This document shows positions 15,934 through 23,850 of a stretch of DNA of 36,145 nucleotides, in pieces. Position 1 is the stretch's first letter. Every line of letters starts with the position of its first letter. Source of the stretch: CAZRDB01 sp964598695. GTDB taxonomy: Bacteria; Armatimonadota; Zipacnadia; UBA1398. The stretch is from positions 1 through 36,145 of the forward strand of contig CAZRDB010000027.1 in NCBI GenBank assembly GCA_964598695.1. Direction: 5' to 3'. The position numbers and the translations under genes were made by a program. The notes under the pieces are model-generated. The model had not been told where the DNA came from and made no database searches. It was given only the letters and a program-made list of their open reading frames with translations.

Positions 15934-18405
15934 CTACTCGCTTGTCCGGTGGTACTCGACCAGCCCAGCCCCCGGCCGCGCCATTACCTCGAGTCGCACG
16001 CCTCTCTCCATTGCCTCGCGGCCCGTCAGTTCCTGCTTGGCGCCGGAATCGAGGTCCACGAACGTGTATGTCGCCTCGGGGTCGAGGCCCCGCATCGGCA
16101 ACCGCGCGACCTCGAACGGGCTTGCCTCGTGACGGAAGACCTGGACGATCCCGGCGGCGCGGTCCGGTCGGTCGAACTGCCACGCGACCCAGGCGTCGGG
16201 CTCGAGCGAGTAGGGCGTCAACGGGTAGTAGTCACCGAGCAGGTAGGGCGCGACCCGGTGCCACTCGGCCAGCAGCTTCCGCATGAGGTCGTAGTCGAGG
16301 TCGGTGCGCCGGAAGTCGGGACTGAGCGTGTGCCAGGCGGTGGAGCAGCTCCGCACCGCGTAGGTGTCGTAGTCGATGAGGCCCGTCCCGGCGTAGGGGA
16401 TCCAGGCCGCGAGACCGTAGGTGTGGCCCTGGTTCGCCGACGGCTGGAACAGGAAGTCGCTCCGCAGCAGCGGCACGGCCCGCCGGAGGGTCTCGAGGTC
16501 GTTGCGCCGACCGCCGCTCGCGCAGGAGTCGATCAACATGCCGGGGTGGCGACGGAGCAGCTCATCCCAGAATGCGAGGTAGCCCATGACATGGCCGATC
16601 TCGGTCATGCCCTGCCGGTCCGGGGCGTCGTTCGCCCGCCAGAAGCCGAGCGGATCGATGTTGAAGTCCTGACGGTAGGCGTCGATCCCCTCCTCCGTCA
16701 GAACCCGGTCGACCTGGTCGGTCACCCAGGCCCGGGCCGCGGGATCGCCCATGTTGACGAGCTTGACCTCGCCGTCGGCCCCGAGCAGCCACTCCGGATG
16801 GTTCTCGTAGAGCCACGTGCCCGGGTGGACCCGCTCGGGCTCGAACCAGACGATCAGCTTCTTGCCGTCGGCATGGACCCGATCCGCGATCGCGCGGATC
16901 CCGCGGGGGAAGCGGGTTCGGTCGACCTCCCACGTCCCGACGCCCCACCAGGCGTTCGTGGGGTTGGGGTACCAGCCGGCGTCCATCCACCAGTAGTCCA
17001 TCGGGATCCGCTCGCGCTCGATCCCGTCGAGGAAAGCCATCTCACCGGCCTCGTCGCACAGCAGCCCCGGGTAGTGGTTGCCGCTCACCGCGCCGATCAT
17101 CGGCTCGATCGGCTTGCCCTGCGGCCGCGGGGTGTTGTGGGCGAGCATCCACCGGCGCCAGACGTTCTGAGCGTGCTCGCGGTCGCCCTGGTAGAACTGC
17201 AGGACGGTGAGCGGACCCCGGATCTCCTCCCCCGGGTGCAGCCGGAGGTGGGTCCGCTCCTGCCCGCCCCGGATCCGCAGCCCCGCGTCGCCATCGCGGG
17301 TGAAGGTCGCCGCCCACTGGCCGGGCCAGCCGATCGCGGCGATCACGCCGCCGCCCGGCTGCTCGAGGTTGAAGTAGGGCATGTCGCTGTTGGTCGGACG
17401 GCCGCCGGCGGTCGTGATCGTCCGCTCCCGATTCGGCGACAGCGGCTCGGAGAACGGCTGGTAGTCGACCGGGGCGCACGGGCTTCCCGTGTTGCGGTGG
17501 AGGACGAACTCGCCCCCCGGCGCGCGCGTGAGGGCGACGTCGAGCCCCTGGATCTCCGAGAGGATCGGCGTGTCCTCGACGCCGTCGTTCGCGAGCCACA
17601 GCGTCCACTCGACGGTCGGGAAGTCGCGGTAGACGACGCCCTCGCAGCGCACCCGCAGGCCGGTGGCCGGATCGCGCCAGGTGAGCGTGTGCCGCGTTCG
17701 GTTCTCGTCCAGCTCGGCCCGCTCACGGGTGAGCGGCCAGCCCGGCAGCAGATCCGCCGAGGGCCGGCCGTCGTAGACGAAGGAGAACGGCGCATCGGTC
17801 GTGAGGGGCCTCTCCGGCCGACCGAACAGCTCCAGCTCGCCGAGCCAGAGCACGCTGCCATCCGCCATCTCGACGCGGGCGTCGGCCCAGTCGGCTTGGT
17901 CGCTGGAGATCCCGTCCCCCGCGTCGCCGACCGCAAGGGTGAACTGGTCGGCCCCGGCGAGGTCGACGGACACCGCGACCGGCGCCATCCCCTCGCGCAG
18001 CGTCTCGCTCGCGTAGGCCTCGCGCTCGCCGAGGCGAACCGAGAAGCGCACGCTGCCCTGGCCGCCCGCCGTCTGCGCGTTGCTGTCGACTCCCACGGCG
18101 GCGAGAAACCGCCCCCCGGGTCCGGGCAGCCGGACGAGGATCTCGCTGGGCGCATGGCAGTAGAGCCCGCGGGTGTACGGGGCGCCGAGACGGAGGGGGG
18201 CCTCGCCCCGCCGATTCCGCTGCACGACGCCGTAGTTGGCCCGCACCTCGAGCCCCGGGCCCGGCGGCAGCGGCTCGAGGGTGCCCTCGAACTTGGCGCG
18301 AGCCCAGTCGCCGGCGAGCGCCATCTCACCCGGCCGGACGGCCGAGGCCGGCGTGAAGCCGAACACCACCGCGAGCAGGCTAGCCGTGGAGCATAACCCC
18401 AACAT
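15934..18405 (-). CDS. Exported NPCBM and GH36-type alpha-galactosidase-like hydrolase
   Basis: This 823-aa exported enzyme of the melibiase (GH36/GH27) clan is probably an alpha-galactosidase. A signal peptide (MLGLCSTASLLAVVFGFTPASA) is followed by an NPCBM-like galactose-binding module (about 30-185, with GLYCHAPSEILVRLPG and FLAAVGVDSN). A beta-sandwich (about 185-460) precedes the catalytic barrel with WWMDAGWYP, KKLIVWFEPERV, the likely nucleophile D580 in DAYRQDFN, and DSCASGGRRND (626-636), whose last Asp (D636) is the likely acid/base. A beta C-domain ends the protein. The ATG at 18405 has GGAAGGGA 6 nt upstream. It lies 26 nt after the beta-helix gene and 23 nt before the unknown gene. 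Specificity could differ, since related enzymes act on alpha-N-acetylgalactosamine or other alpha-linked sugars. Confidence 0.88.
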   Translation of the reverse strand: MLGLCSTASLLAVVFGFTPASAVRPGEMALAGDWARAKFEGTLEPLPPGPGLEVRANYGVVQRNRRGEAPLRLGAPYTRGLYCHAPSEILVRLPGPGGRFLAAVGVDSNAQTAGGQGSVRFSVRLGEREAYASETLREGMAPVAVSVDLAGADQFTLAVGDAGDGISSDQADWADARVEMADGSVLWLGELELFGRPERPLTTDAPFSFVYDGRPSADLLPGWPLTRERAELDENRTRHTLTWRDPATGLRVRCEGVVYRDFPTVEWTLWLANDGVEDTPILSEIQGLDVALTRAPGGEFVLHRNTGSPCAPVDYQPFSEPLSPNRERTITTAGGRPTNSDMPYFNLEQPGGGVIAAIGWPGQWAATFTRDGDAGLRIRGGQERTHLRLHPGEEIRGPLTVLQFYQGDREHAQNVWRRWMLAHNTPRPQGKPIEPMIGAVSGNHYPGLLCDEAGEMAFLDGIERERIPMDYWWMDAGWYPNPTNAWWGVGTWEVDRTRFPRGIRAIADRVHADGKKLIVWFEPERVHPGTWLYENHPEWLLGADGEVKLVNMGDPAARAWVTDQVDRVLTEEGIDAYRQDFNIDPLGFWRANDAPDRQGMTEIGHVMGYLAFWDELLRRHPGMLIDSCASGGRRNDLETLRRAVPLLRSDFLFQPSANQGHTYGLAAWIPYAGTGLIDYDTYAVRSCSTAWHTLSPDFRRTDLDYDLMRKLLAEWHRVAPYLLGDYYPLTPYSLEPDAWVAWQFDRPDRAAGIVQVFRHEASPFEVARLPMRGLDPEATYTFVDLDSGAKQELTGREAMERGVRLEVMARPGAGLVEYHRTSE

Positions 18406-18431
18406 GGTTCGTCCCTTCCGACCGGGCGGCG

Positions 18432-20162
18432 CTAGGGCCCGCTCCGGCGCACGCGCACGCCGGAGACCGCCAGCGGCGCCTCCAGGCTGGTGATGCGGAA
18501 GTCGCCGCCATTGCAGCGCCGGGCGAACCGAGCGTCCGGCAGGGCGAAGACCGCCGTCTTCCACTCCCCGGAGCCCGTGAGCGCGACGGACTCCGATGAC
18601 TTGAACGCTCCCGGACGCTCGACGACCTTGATGACCGTCTCGTCGACGGAGTCGTACTCGAGGAAGAACGTCCCCTGTCCCTCGTCGAGGTAGTCCACCT
18701 CGACCGTCACGGCCGGGTGGGCCCCCTCGCCCGCGAGCGAGGGATCGACGGCGAAGAGCATGTACATCCCCGTGCTCACGCGGCACGGCCGGCCCGCGCG
18801 CTCGGCGGCCTCGGTCCCGCAGTCGTCACCGTCCCACTGGCTCGCGAACGTGCCTTGGTTGGTGGGCCCGAGCGCGATCGCGGCCTGCGAGACGCGGCTG
18901 ACGGCATTGAGGCCGACCTCCACCGAGCCCTGCGAGGCGTTCTCGATCACGGGCTCGGTGGCGAAGCGGTTGCCGACGATGGCGGCGCTCGTCACGGCCT
19001 CGCCGAGGACCACGTGCCGGCCGCCCTTGGTGAAGTTGCAGCCCTGGACGATCAGCCCTCCGCCCCGAGCCTCGAGGGCCGGCCGCCCCTGACCGCGGGC
19101 GTCCCAGTCGCGGAAGTTGCAGGCGGTGAAGGTCGTCGTCCCCGACCCCTCCTGCAGCAGCAGGCGGCGGCTCGGGCCCCAGAACGCGCAGTTGGCGAAG
19201 CTCACGTCGCCCGTGCAGCCCGGCGCGGTGACCACGGCGGTCGGCTCCTCGCCCTGCATGGCGACGAACTCGCCGTTGGTGATCAGCAGGCCCATCCCCT
19301 GGCACTGCTCGACTTTGACGGCGATGCCCGAGGCGTCCGAGCCGATGCCAACGAAGTTGCCGTTGCACGCGCCACTCTCGGTCCGGACGAACTTGTAGCC
19401 CACGCCGTAGCCGAAGACGAACACGTTGAACACGTACTCCCAATCGGTGCGGCCGAAGATCAGTGCCTCGCCGTTCTCCCACAGCCACTGCTGGAGCTTC
19501 GGCTCCGACCAGTTCCAGAACGGCCAGAAGTGGACGTTCTCGATCCGGCCCACGTCGTAGCACTTGTCGATGGAGATCCCGCGCCGCAGCGGCTGGCCGT
19601 ACAGGCCGCGGATGTAGTGCCGGCCGGAGTTGTGGGTCGCGAAGTCGACCCCGTTGTAGGGGTTCACGAGCAGGCAGTCGACGATCGAGGCGTTGTCGGC
19701 GCCGCGCGCGGCGATGCACCACGGGTAGGGCCGGATGTTCGCCGGGTCGTTCTGGTTGGGGTAGTAGACGGTTACGCCCTTCAGCACGCTGTTGCGGCCG
19801 AGCGTGATGAAGGCCGGGCCCTCCTCGCTGCCCTCGCCTTCGACGGCCAGCAGGGTGGTGCCCAGGTTCTGCGACCAGGCCGTCGGGACGGTGAAGACCC
19901 CCTCGAGCGTCACCTCGTCGGGGATGTCGATGTGCGAGGCGATCAGGTACCGCCCCGTCGGCGCCGCGACGATCCCGCCGCCGGCGGCCCGCACGGCTTC
20001 CATTGCGGCCACGAACGCCGCCGTATCATCGGTCACGCCGTCGCCCACGGCCCCGTAGGCCCGAACGTCGGCCCCCCCCGTGGCCGGCGTCTGCCCCCAA
20101 GCCATCGTGACGCCTCCCATGCTGAGCGCGGCGATCCACAGTGCCGTGCGCGTACCGGTCAT
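18432..20162 (-). CDS. Exported pectate-lyase-superfamily beta-helix protein
   Basis: This is a 576-aa exported right-handed beta-helix protein. A signal peptide (IAALSMGGVTMAWGQ) is followed by the pectate-lyase-3 entry motif DVRAYGAVGDGVTDDTAAF (about residues 33-51) and GGGIVAAPTGRYLI. Repeating short strands with Asn, Gly and aromatic ladders continue to about residue 430 (GRNSVLKGVTVYYPNQ, ADNASIVDCLLVNPYNG). The last about 130 residues form a separate beta-sandwich, possibly a carbohydrate-binding module. Such proteins include pectinases, epimerases and phage-type depolymerases, so the exact reaction is open. The ATG at 20162 has GGAGG with a 7-nt spacer. It is the first gene of a three-gene unit with the GH36 enzyme, which supports a role in plant or microbial polysaccharide breakdown. 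Confidence 0.82.
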   Translation of the reverse strand: MTGTRTALWIAALSMGGVTMAWGQTPATGGADVRAYGAVGDGVTDDTAAFVAAMEAVRAAGGGIVAAPTGRYLIASHIDIPDEVTLEGVFTVPTAWSQNLGTTLLAVEGEGSEEGPAFITLGRNSVLKGVTVYYPNQNDPANIRPYPWCIAARGADNASIVDCLLVNPYNGVDFATHNSGRHYIRGLYGQPLRRGISIDKCYDVGRIENVHFWPFWNWSEPKLQQWLWENGEALIFGRTDWEYVFNVFVFGYGVGYKFVRTESGACNGNFVGIGSDASGIAVKVEQCQGMGLLITNGEFVAMQGEEPTAVVTAPGCTGDVSFANCAFWGPSRRLLLQEGSGTTTFTACNFRDWDARGQGRPALEARGGGLIVQGCNFTKGGRHVVLGEAVTSAAIVGNRFATEPVIENASQGSVEVGLNAVSRVSQAAIALGPTNQGTFASQWDGDDCGTEAAERAGRPCRVSTGMYMLFAVDPSLAGEGAHPAVTVEVDYLDEGQGTFFLEYDSVDETVIKVVERPGAFKSSESVALTGSGEWKTAVFALPDARFARRCNGGDFRITSLEAPLAVSGVRVRRSGP

Positions 20163-20181
20163 CGACGTGCCTCCGTTCCCT

Positions 20182-20202
20182 CGGGGCGCCTCAGGCGCCC
20201 CG
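20182..20202. promoter_or_regulatory. 21-bp perfect palindrome between divergent genes
   Basis: CGGGGCGCCT-C-AGGCGCCCCG is a perfect palindrome with 10-bp arms around one base. It lies 19 nt upstream of the beta-helix gene start and just before a -35-like TTGACA facing the PHP gene. It could be an operator for a dimeric regulator of the polysaccharide operon, or a hairpin in its mRNA leader. I saw no second full copy; a half-like CTCAGGCGCCC occurs at 50-60. Confidence 0.5.
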
Positions 20203-20222
20203 GTGTGCGCCGGCCCCGTCGC

Positions 20223-20252
20223 TTGACACGGCCCGGCGGTCGGGAAGAGCAT
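20223..20252 (+). promoter_or_regulatory. Candidate promoter for the PHP-domain gene
   Basis: A perfect -35 hexamer TTGACA at 20223-20228 is followed after 18 nt by GAGCAT, a poor -10. If used, transcription would start near 20259, downstream of the in-frame ATG at 20251 and upstream of the GTG at 20305, which supports the later start codon. Only the -35 element is strong. Confidence 0.35.
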
Positions 20253-20304
20253 GGCCCACGGTCTGCCCTACAGGACACGGCCCCAACCGAAGGGAGCAAC
20301 GCTC

Positions 20305-21066
20305 GTGCGCCGCGGAGTCGACTACCACATCCACCTCTTCTACCAGCGATGCGCCAACGAGACGATGACGCTGGCCAACGTCCTCCGCAAGGCGGAGGAG
20401 CACAAGATGTCCCGCCTCGCGATCACCGACCACGTCAACAACCTCGGAATGCTCGAGAACATGCGCAACATCAAGCGGGACATCGAGCAGGCCGAGACCG
20501 AGATCGAGCTGCTCTTCGGCGTCGAGCTGAACTATCAGGGCTGCGACGGCGCGTTCGCCTGGAGCCCGGCCATCCGCGAGCAGTACGGCTTCGAGATCGC
20601 CATCGGCGGTATCCACTCGGACTACACCGACAGCGACGACCCCACCGACGTGATCGACATCCAGCACCGCCACCACATGCGCACCCTCGCCGACCCGACC
20701 GTCGAGATCCTCGTCCACCCCTACTGGTTCCCGACCGGCCAGATGCGCAAGCGCGCCGACGCCTGGTGGGAATCGCTGCTGCGCGACTTCCCCGAGGAGC
20801 GGATCCGCGAGTTGGCCGACGCCAGCCGCACCCACAACAGCGCGATCGAGGTCAACGCCGCGGCGACTCTGCGGAACCCCAACGTCAGCCCCGGGATCGT
20901 GGCCGCCTACATCGAGTGGCTCGCCCGCATGCGCGATGCCGGCGCGCTGTTCGCGGCAGGGTCGGACGCCCACGACATCAGCCAGTTCGGGGCCACCCAG
21001 TACATCGAGGGCCTGCTCGAGGGACTCGGCGTCCCCGATGCGCAGATCTGGGAGCCCTGCCGCTAG
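20305..21066 (+). CDS. PHP-domain metal-dependent phosphoesterase
   Basis: This 253-aa protein is from the polymerase-and-histidinol-phosphatase (PHP) family of metal-dependent phosphoesterases. The metal ligands are visible as an HxH pair (H8, H10 in DYHIHLF), AITDH at 39-43, GVELNY, GGIHSDY, VHPYWF and GSDAHD near the C-terminus. There is no signal peptide, so it is cytosolic. The GTG at 20305 is preferred because GGGAG lies 8 nt upstream and the family's HxH normally falls within the first ten or so residues; an ATG at 20251 would add an unusual Arg/Pro tail. It is transcribed away from the beta-helix operon and ends 12 nt from the convergent flavoprotein gene. Histidinol phosphatase is possible, but nothing around it concerns histidine synthesis. 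Confidence 0.85.
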   Translation: MRRGVDYHIHLFYQRCANETMTLANVLRKAEEHKMSRLAITDHVNNLGMLENMRNIKRDIEQAETEIELLFGVELNYQGCDGAFAWSPAIREQYGFEIAIGGIHSDYTDSDDPTDVIDIQHRHHMRTLADPTVEILVHPYWFPTGQMRKRADAWWESLLRDFPEERIRELADASRTHNSAIEVNAAATLRNPNVSPGIVAAYIEWLARMRDAGALFAAGSDAHDISQFGATQYIEGLLEGLGVPDAQIWEPCR

Positions 21067-21081
21067 CCGTCGCACCGGCTA
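21064..21081. terminator. Short hairpin across two converging stop codons
   Basis: TAGCCG-(6 nt)-CGGCTA spans the stop codons of the PHP gene and the opposing flavoprotein gene. A bidirectional transcript-end structure is possible, but the stem is only 6 bp and no T tract is present. Confidence 0.2.
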
Positions 21082-21651
21082 CGCCCCTAGCTTCTCCAGC
21101 AGCCATGCCATGTTCTCGCCGAGAGTCTCCATCGTCCCGAGACCCTCCCCGTCCTCGAGCACGTCGCCCACCTCGCGGCCGATGCCGATGTTCCAGTAGC
21201 TCGAGCCGGCGATGACCATCTCGGAGATCAGGAAGAAGTGGTTCATCGTGTCGAACGCGTGGATCGCCCCCGCGCGCCGCACCGCCACCACGGCCGCGCC
21301 GACCTTGCGGCGGAGGAGGCCCCCGTTGGCCCGACCGACGAAGCCGCAGCGGTCGATCAGCGCCTTCATCTCCGTCGTCACATCGGCGAAGTAGGTCGGC
21401 GAGCCCAGCAGGATCCCATCGGCGGCCGCCATCTTGGCCATGCACTCGTTGGCCGCATCCTCGACCACGCAGCGGCCGTCCTTGCGCTCGAAGCAGGCGT
21501 AGCAGGCGCGGCAGCCATGGATCTCGCGCCCCGCGAGCTGCACCAACTCGGTCTCGATCCCGTGCGACTCGAGCACCCCCAGGGCGGTGCGGAGCAGGGC
21601 CGCCGTGTTGCCGTCCTTGCGGGCGCTGGCGTTGAAGGCGACGACTTTCAT
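21079..21651 (-). CDS. Iron-sulfur flavoprotein-like NAD(P)H/FMN reductase
   Basis: This 190-aa flavodoxin-fold protein is from the FMN-reductase family. It begins with a strand and phosphate loop, VVAFNASARKDGNTAALL, and has the flavin-contact motif LGSPTYFADVTTEMKALIDR. Between them is a compact cysteine motif, C47-x2-C50-x2-C53-x7-C61, as in archaeal iron-sulfur flavoprotein (Isf), where it holds a [4Fe-4S] cluster passing electrons from ferredoxin to FMN. The ATG at 21651 follows GAGGA by 9 nt; that site lies in the 3' arm of a 7-bp hairpin. It is the last gene of the seven-gene minus-strand cluster, 70 nt after the HgdB-like gene. An electron-transfer partner for that system is inferred. 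Simple NAD(P)H:flavin reductases share the fold. Confidence 0.85.
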   Translation of the reverse strand: MKVVAFNASARKDGNTAALLRTALGVLESHGIETELVQLAGREIHGCRACYACFERKDGRCVVEDAANECMAKMAAADGILLGSPTYFADVTTEMKALIDRCGFVGRANGGLLRRKVGAAVVAVRRAGAIHAFDTMNHFFLISEMVIAGSSYWNIGIGREVGDVLEDGEGLGTMETLGENMAWLLEKLGA

Positions 21652-21658
21652 CGAAGCA

Positions 21659-21686
21659 CGTCCTCTCAGCTCGTGTGTGGAGGACG
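21659..21686 (-). promoter_or_regulatory. Hairpin that would cover the flavoprotein ribosome site
   Basis: On the minus strand CGTCCTC (21686-21680) can pair with GAGGACG (21665-21659) across a 14-nt loop. The 3' arm contains the GAGGA ribosome binding site of the flavoprotein gene, so folding would mask translation start. Whether this is regulatory is inference; the stem is perfect but short. Confidence 0.3.
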
Positions 21687-21721
21687 CATTTCGACGCCGC
21701 AACGCCCCCCCCTGCACGGAA

Positions 21722-22849
21722 TCACTGGGTGAGCATCTCCGCGAACGCCTGCACGCGCGTGCGCATCTGCTCGAGATCGTGTGCGCCGTAGTCGGTCGAG
21801 ATCTCCAGGAGCGGCACACCGCGCTCCCGGAACGCCTCGCGCACTGCGGCGGTCTCGAACTGGAAGAGCACGCAGGTGCGGAGGTTGTGGTACACCACGC
21901 CATCGACCGCGTGATCCTCGGCCAGCGTCAACAGCCGGTTGATCCGGTCCTGGTGTGCCGTGAAGCACGGGCACGTGCAGGGGAGAAGCGCCTTCTCGGC
22001 CGCCGCGAGCTGCATCTCCGGGAGCGTCCACTCCATCGGCTGGCACGGGTGGTAGAGGCGCTCCGTCCCCGTGCACAGATCGTCGGCGACGATCGCCAGT
22101 CCGGCCGCCTCGACCACCTCGACGAGGCGCGTGTTCGGCGCGATCACGGGCGCGCCGGTCAGCAGGATCCGCTTCCCGCCCGGGCCGCCCGACGCGGAGG
22201 CGCGCTCCTCCACGAGAGCCCGCATCGCGGCCGTGTGCGCGGCCGGGTCATCCCAGAAGCTCGCCTGCACCACGGTCAGCAGCTCGCTCCCCTTGAGCCG
22301 GGGCGGCGAGGACCTCCGCAGGTCCAGCAGCTCGCGGAAGACGGCCTGCCGCGCGTTGGCGGCCGTGATCGCCTCCCGCAGGCCCTGCCGCGTCACCGGC
22401 TTGCCGGTCACCTTGGAGACGGCCTCCTGCAGCCGCCGGGTCTCGGCGAGCCACGCGGCACGCGCGCCCGGCGTGTCTTTCTGCGCCGGCAGCGAGAGCA
22501 CGTGGACCGGGAGGCCCAGGTCGGCGACGGCCGCCATCTTCCGCTTCGCGTCGCACGGCGTCGGCACGATCAGCATGCGCAGCAGGCCGCGCAGCCGCTC
22601 GTCGCGCCGGAGCACGCCGACGGCGCTGCGGGCGACCGGGCAGGCTTCCTGCGGCAGCACCGCCTCGGCCTCCGTCGCAGCCCCCGCGTCGCCCGCATCG
22701 AGCCGGACCGGCACGGCGCCGGCGGCGCGGACGATCTCCTCGGGAACGAAGTTGCAGAAGGCGCCCACGACGGGCGTGCCCGCGGCCGCGAGCGAGGCGA
22801 TCCGCTCCGTGCCGTCGGCCATCCGTGCGAAGTACTCCATCGCTGTCAT
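21722..22849 (-). CDS. HgdB-family iron-sulfur reductase/dehydratase component
   Basis: This 375-aa cytosolic protein is from the 2-hydroxyacyl-CoA dehydratase HgdB / BcrB-C / double-cubane-cluster family. In this family an ATP-driven activator feeds very low-potential electrons into an iron-sulfur centre that dehydrates or reduces a substrate. The two-lobed pattern is visible: VVGAFCNFVPEEIVRAAGA with C32, then PQEACP (C70) and PTPCD (C99) in the first lobe; DDLC (C259), C269, CTCPC (291, 293, 295) and LRTC (C326) in the second. Nine cysteines in one chain exceed the three or four usual per subunit in two-subunit dehydratases. The ATG at 22849 lies 2 nt after the polyferredoxin stop, with GGAG upstream. 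No second subunit, CoA transferase or CoA ligase is present, so the substrate is unknown; a double-cubane-type reductase is my preferred reading. Confidence 0.85.
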   Translation of the reverse strand: MTAMEYFARMADGTERIASLAAAGTPVVGAFCNFVPEEIVRAAGAVPVRLDAGDAGAATEAEAVLPQEACPVARSAVGVLRRDERLRGLLRMLIVPTPCDAKRKMAAVADLGLPVHVLSLPAQKDTPGARAAWLAETRRLQEAVSKVTGKPVTRQGLREAITAANARQAVFRELLDLRRSSPPRLKGSELLTVVQASFWDDPAAHTAAMRALVEERASASGGPGGKRILLTGAPVIAPNTRLVEVVEAAGLAIVADDLCTGTERLYHPCQPMEWTLPEMQLAAAEKALLPCTCPCFTAHQDRINRLLTLAEDHAVDGVVYHNLRTCVLFQFETAAVREAFRERGVPLLEISTDYGAHDLEQMRTRVQAFAEMLTQ

Positions 22850-22851
22850 GC

Positions 22852-23850
22852 TCACGACTCCGTCAGCTTGATCCCCGCGAGCTTCGCGGTGAGGCAGCCC
22901 TGCTCGGGGCAGGCCTCGAGGCACTTGAGGCAGAGGGTGCAGGTCTGGTCGGCGACCATCGGCTGGCGCTGCTCGCGGTAGACCCGCTCGACTTCGACGG
23001 GGCAGACGCGGCGGCAGGTCCCACAGGAGGTGCATCGTTGGTGCTTCTTCTCGAGCGTGAGCGCCCCGCCCCGGTTGAAGTAGCCCACAAGGGCGCCCAC
23101 GGCGCACAGCCGGCACCACAGTCGCGGCACCATGAAGCTGATGAGGAACACGCCGAGGAAGGCCCATCCGAGGAAGGTCATGAAGGTCGTGATCCCGTTG
23201 CTCCAGTCTGTCCAGCACGGGTTCACCCCGCCCATCAGCGGGTAGACGATCCGGCCGGGACAGATCTGGCAGTAGATCAGGAACAGCGCGTCGTTCACGC
23301 CGCCGCGGTTCGTGAACGGCAACGCGATCACGAGCGAGATGGCCAACGCCAGCCACAGCAGTACGTGGCGGGTGTTGCCGAGCAGCCGCTGGAGGGCCGG
23401 GCTCAGGTGCCAGGCCCCCAGACCAGATCGCTGCCGCAGCCAGGTGAGGAAGTCCTGCACGGTGCCGAGCGGGCAGACCCACGAGCACCACGTTCGCGCG
23501 AAGAGGAACGACAGGATCGCGAGCCACGTGACGTGGGGCAGCAGCATCTTGGCCGAGGTGCGCCACGTGAAGTTCTCGGAGAGCACGTGGAGCGAGCACG
23601 ACTTGAACAGGCCGCCCATCGCGACGAAGCGGCATGCCAGGCTCGGCAGGTAGACATCGAAGACCGACTCCTTGCCCGAGACCCACAGGATCCGGTCGCG
23701 CTCGTACAGGGTGGTGCGCGGGACGCCGGAGTCGATCTTCGGCAGCGGGCTCTCGAGGCCGTGCGGGATCACGAAGCCGGCGTAGAGCAGGGAGACGAGG
23801 AAGACGACCTGCACGATCCGCCGGCTGAGTGTGATGCGGTGTCGTCTCAC
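22852..23850 (-). CDS. NapH/NosR-like membrane polyferredoxin
   Basis: This 332-aa membrane protein has about four or five transmembrane helices and a cytoplasmic ferredoxin tail, like NapH, NosR and CcoG. Helix 1 (VQVVFLVSLLYAGFVI) is followed by a large outer loop with two Cys. The membrane motif C122-SWV-C126-PLG and a second Cys pair (WCRLCAVGAL) match the NapH/NosR pattern. The tail has two [4Fe-4S] motifs: C273, C276, C279, C283-P and C304, C307, C310, C314-P. It probably relays electrons between the membrane or periplasm and a cytosolic acceptor. A GTG at 23850 makes a GTGA overlap with the upstream DUF6599 gene, and the HgdB-like gene follows after 2 nt. That makes it the natural candidate electron donor for the HgdB/HgdC pair, which is inference. 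Confidence 0.9.
   Translation of the reverse strand: MRRHRITLSRRIVQVVFLVSLLYAGFVIPHGLESPLPKIDSGVPRTTLYERDRILWVSGKESVFDVYLPSLACRFVAMGGLFKSCSLHVLSENFTWRTSAKMLLPHVTWLAILSFLFARTWCSWVCPLGTVQDFLTWLRQRSGLGAWHLSPALQRLLGNTRHVLLWLALAISLVIALPFTNRGGVNDALFLIYCQICPGRIVYPLMGGVNPCWTDWSNGITTFMTFLGWAFLGVFLISFMVPRLWCRLCAVGALVGYFNRGGALTLEKKHQRCTSCGTCRRVCPVEVERVYREQRQPMVADQTCTLCLKCLEACPEQGCLTAKLAGIKLTES

Noticed and set aside
18406..18786. N-terminal extension of the GH36 frame
   Set aside because: It overlaps the end of the beta-helix gene and is Arg/Gly-rich; the ATG at 18405 has a good ribosome site and signal peptide.
21722..22849. Benzoyl-CoA reductase or (R)-2-hydroxyglutaryl-CoA dehydratase as a specific name
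   Set aside because: No second subunit, CoA transferase, CoA ligase or aromatic pathway gene is nearby, so only the family is stated.
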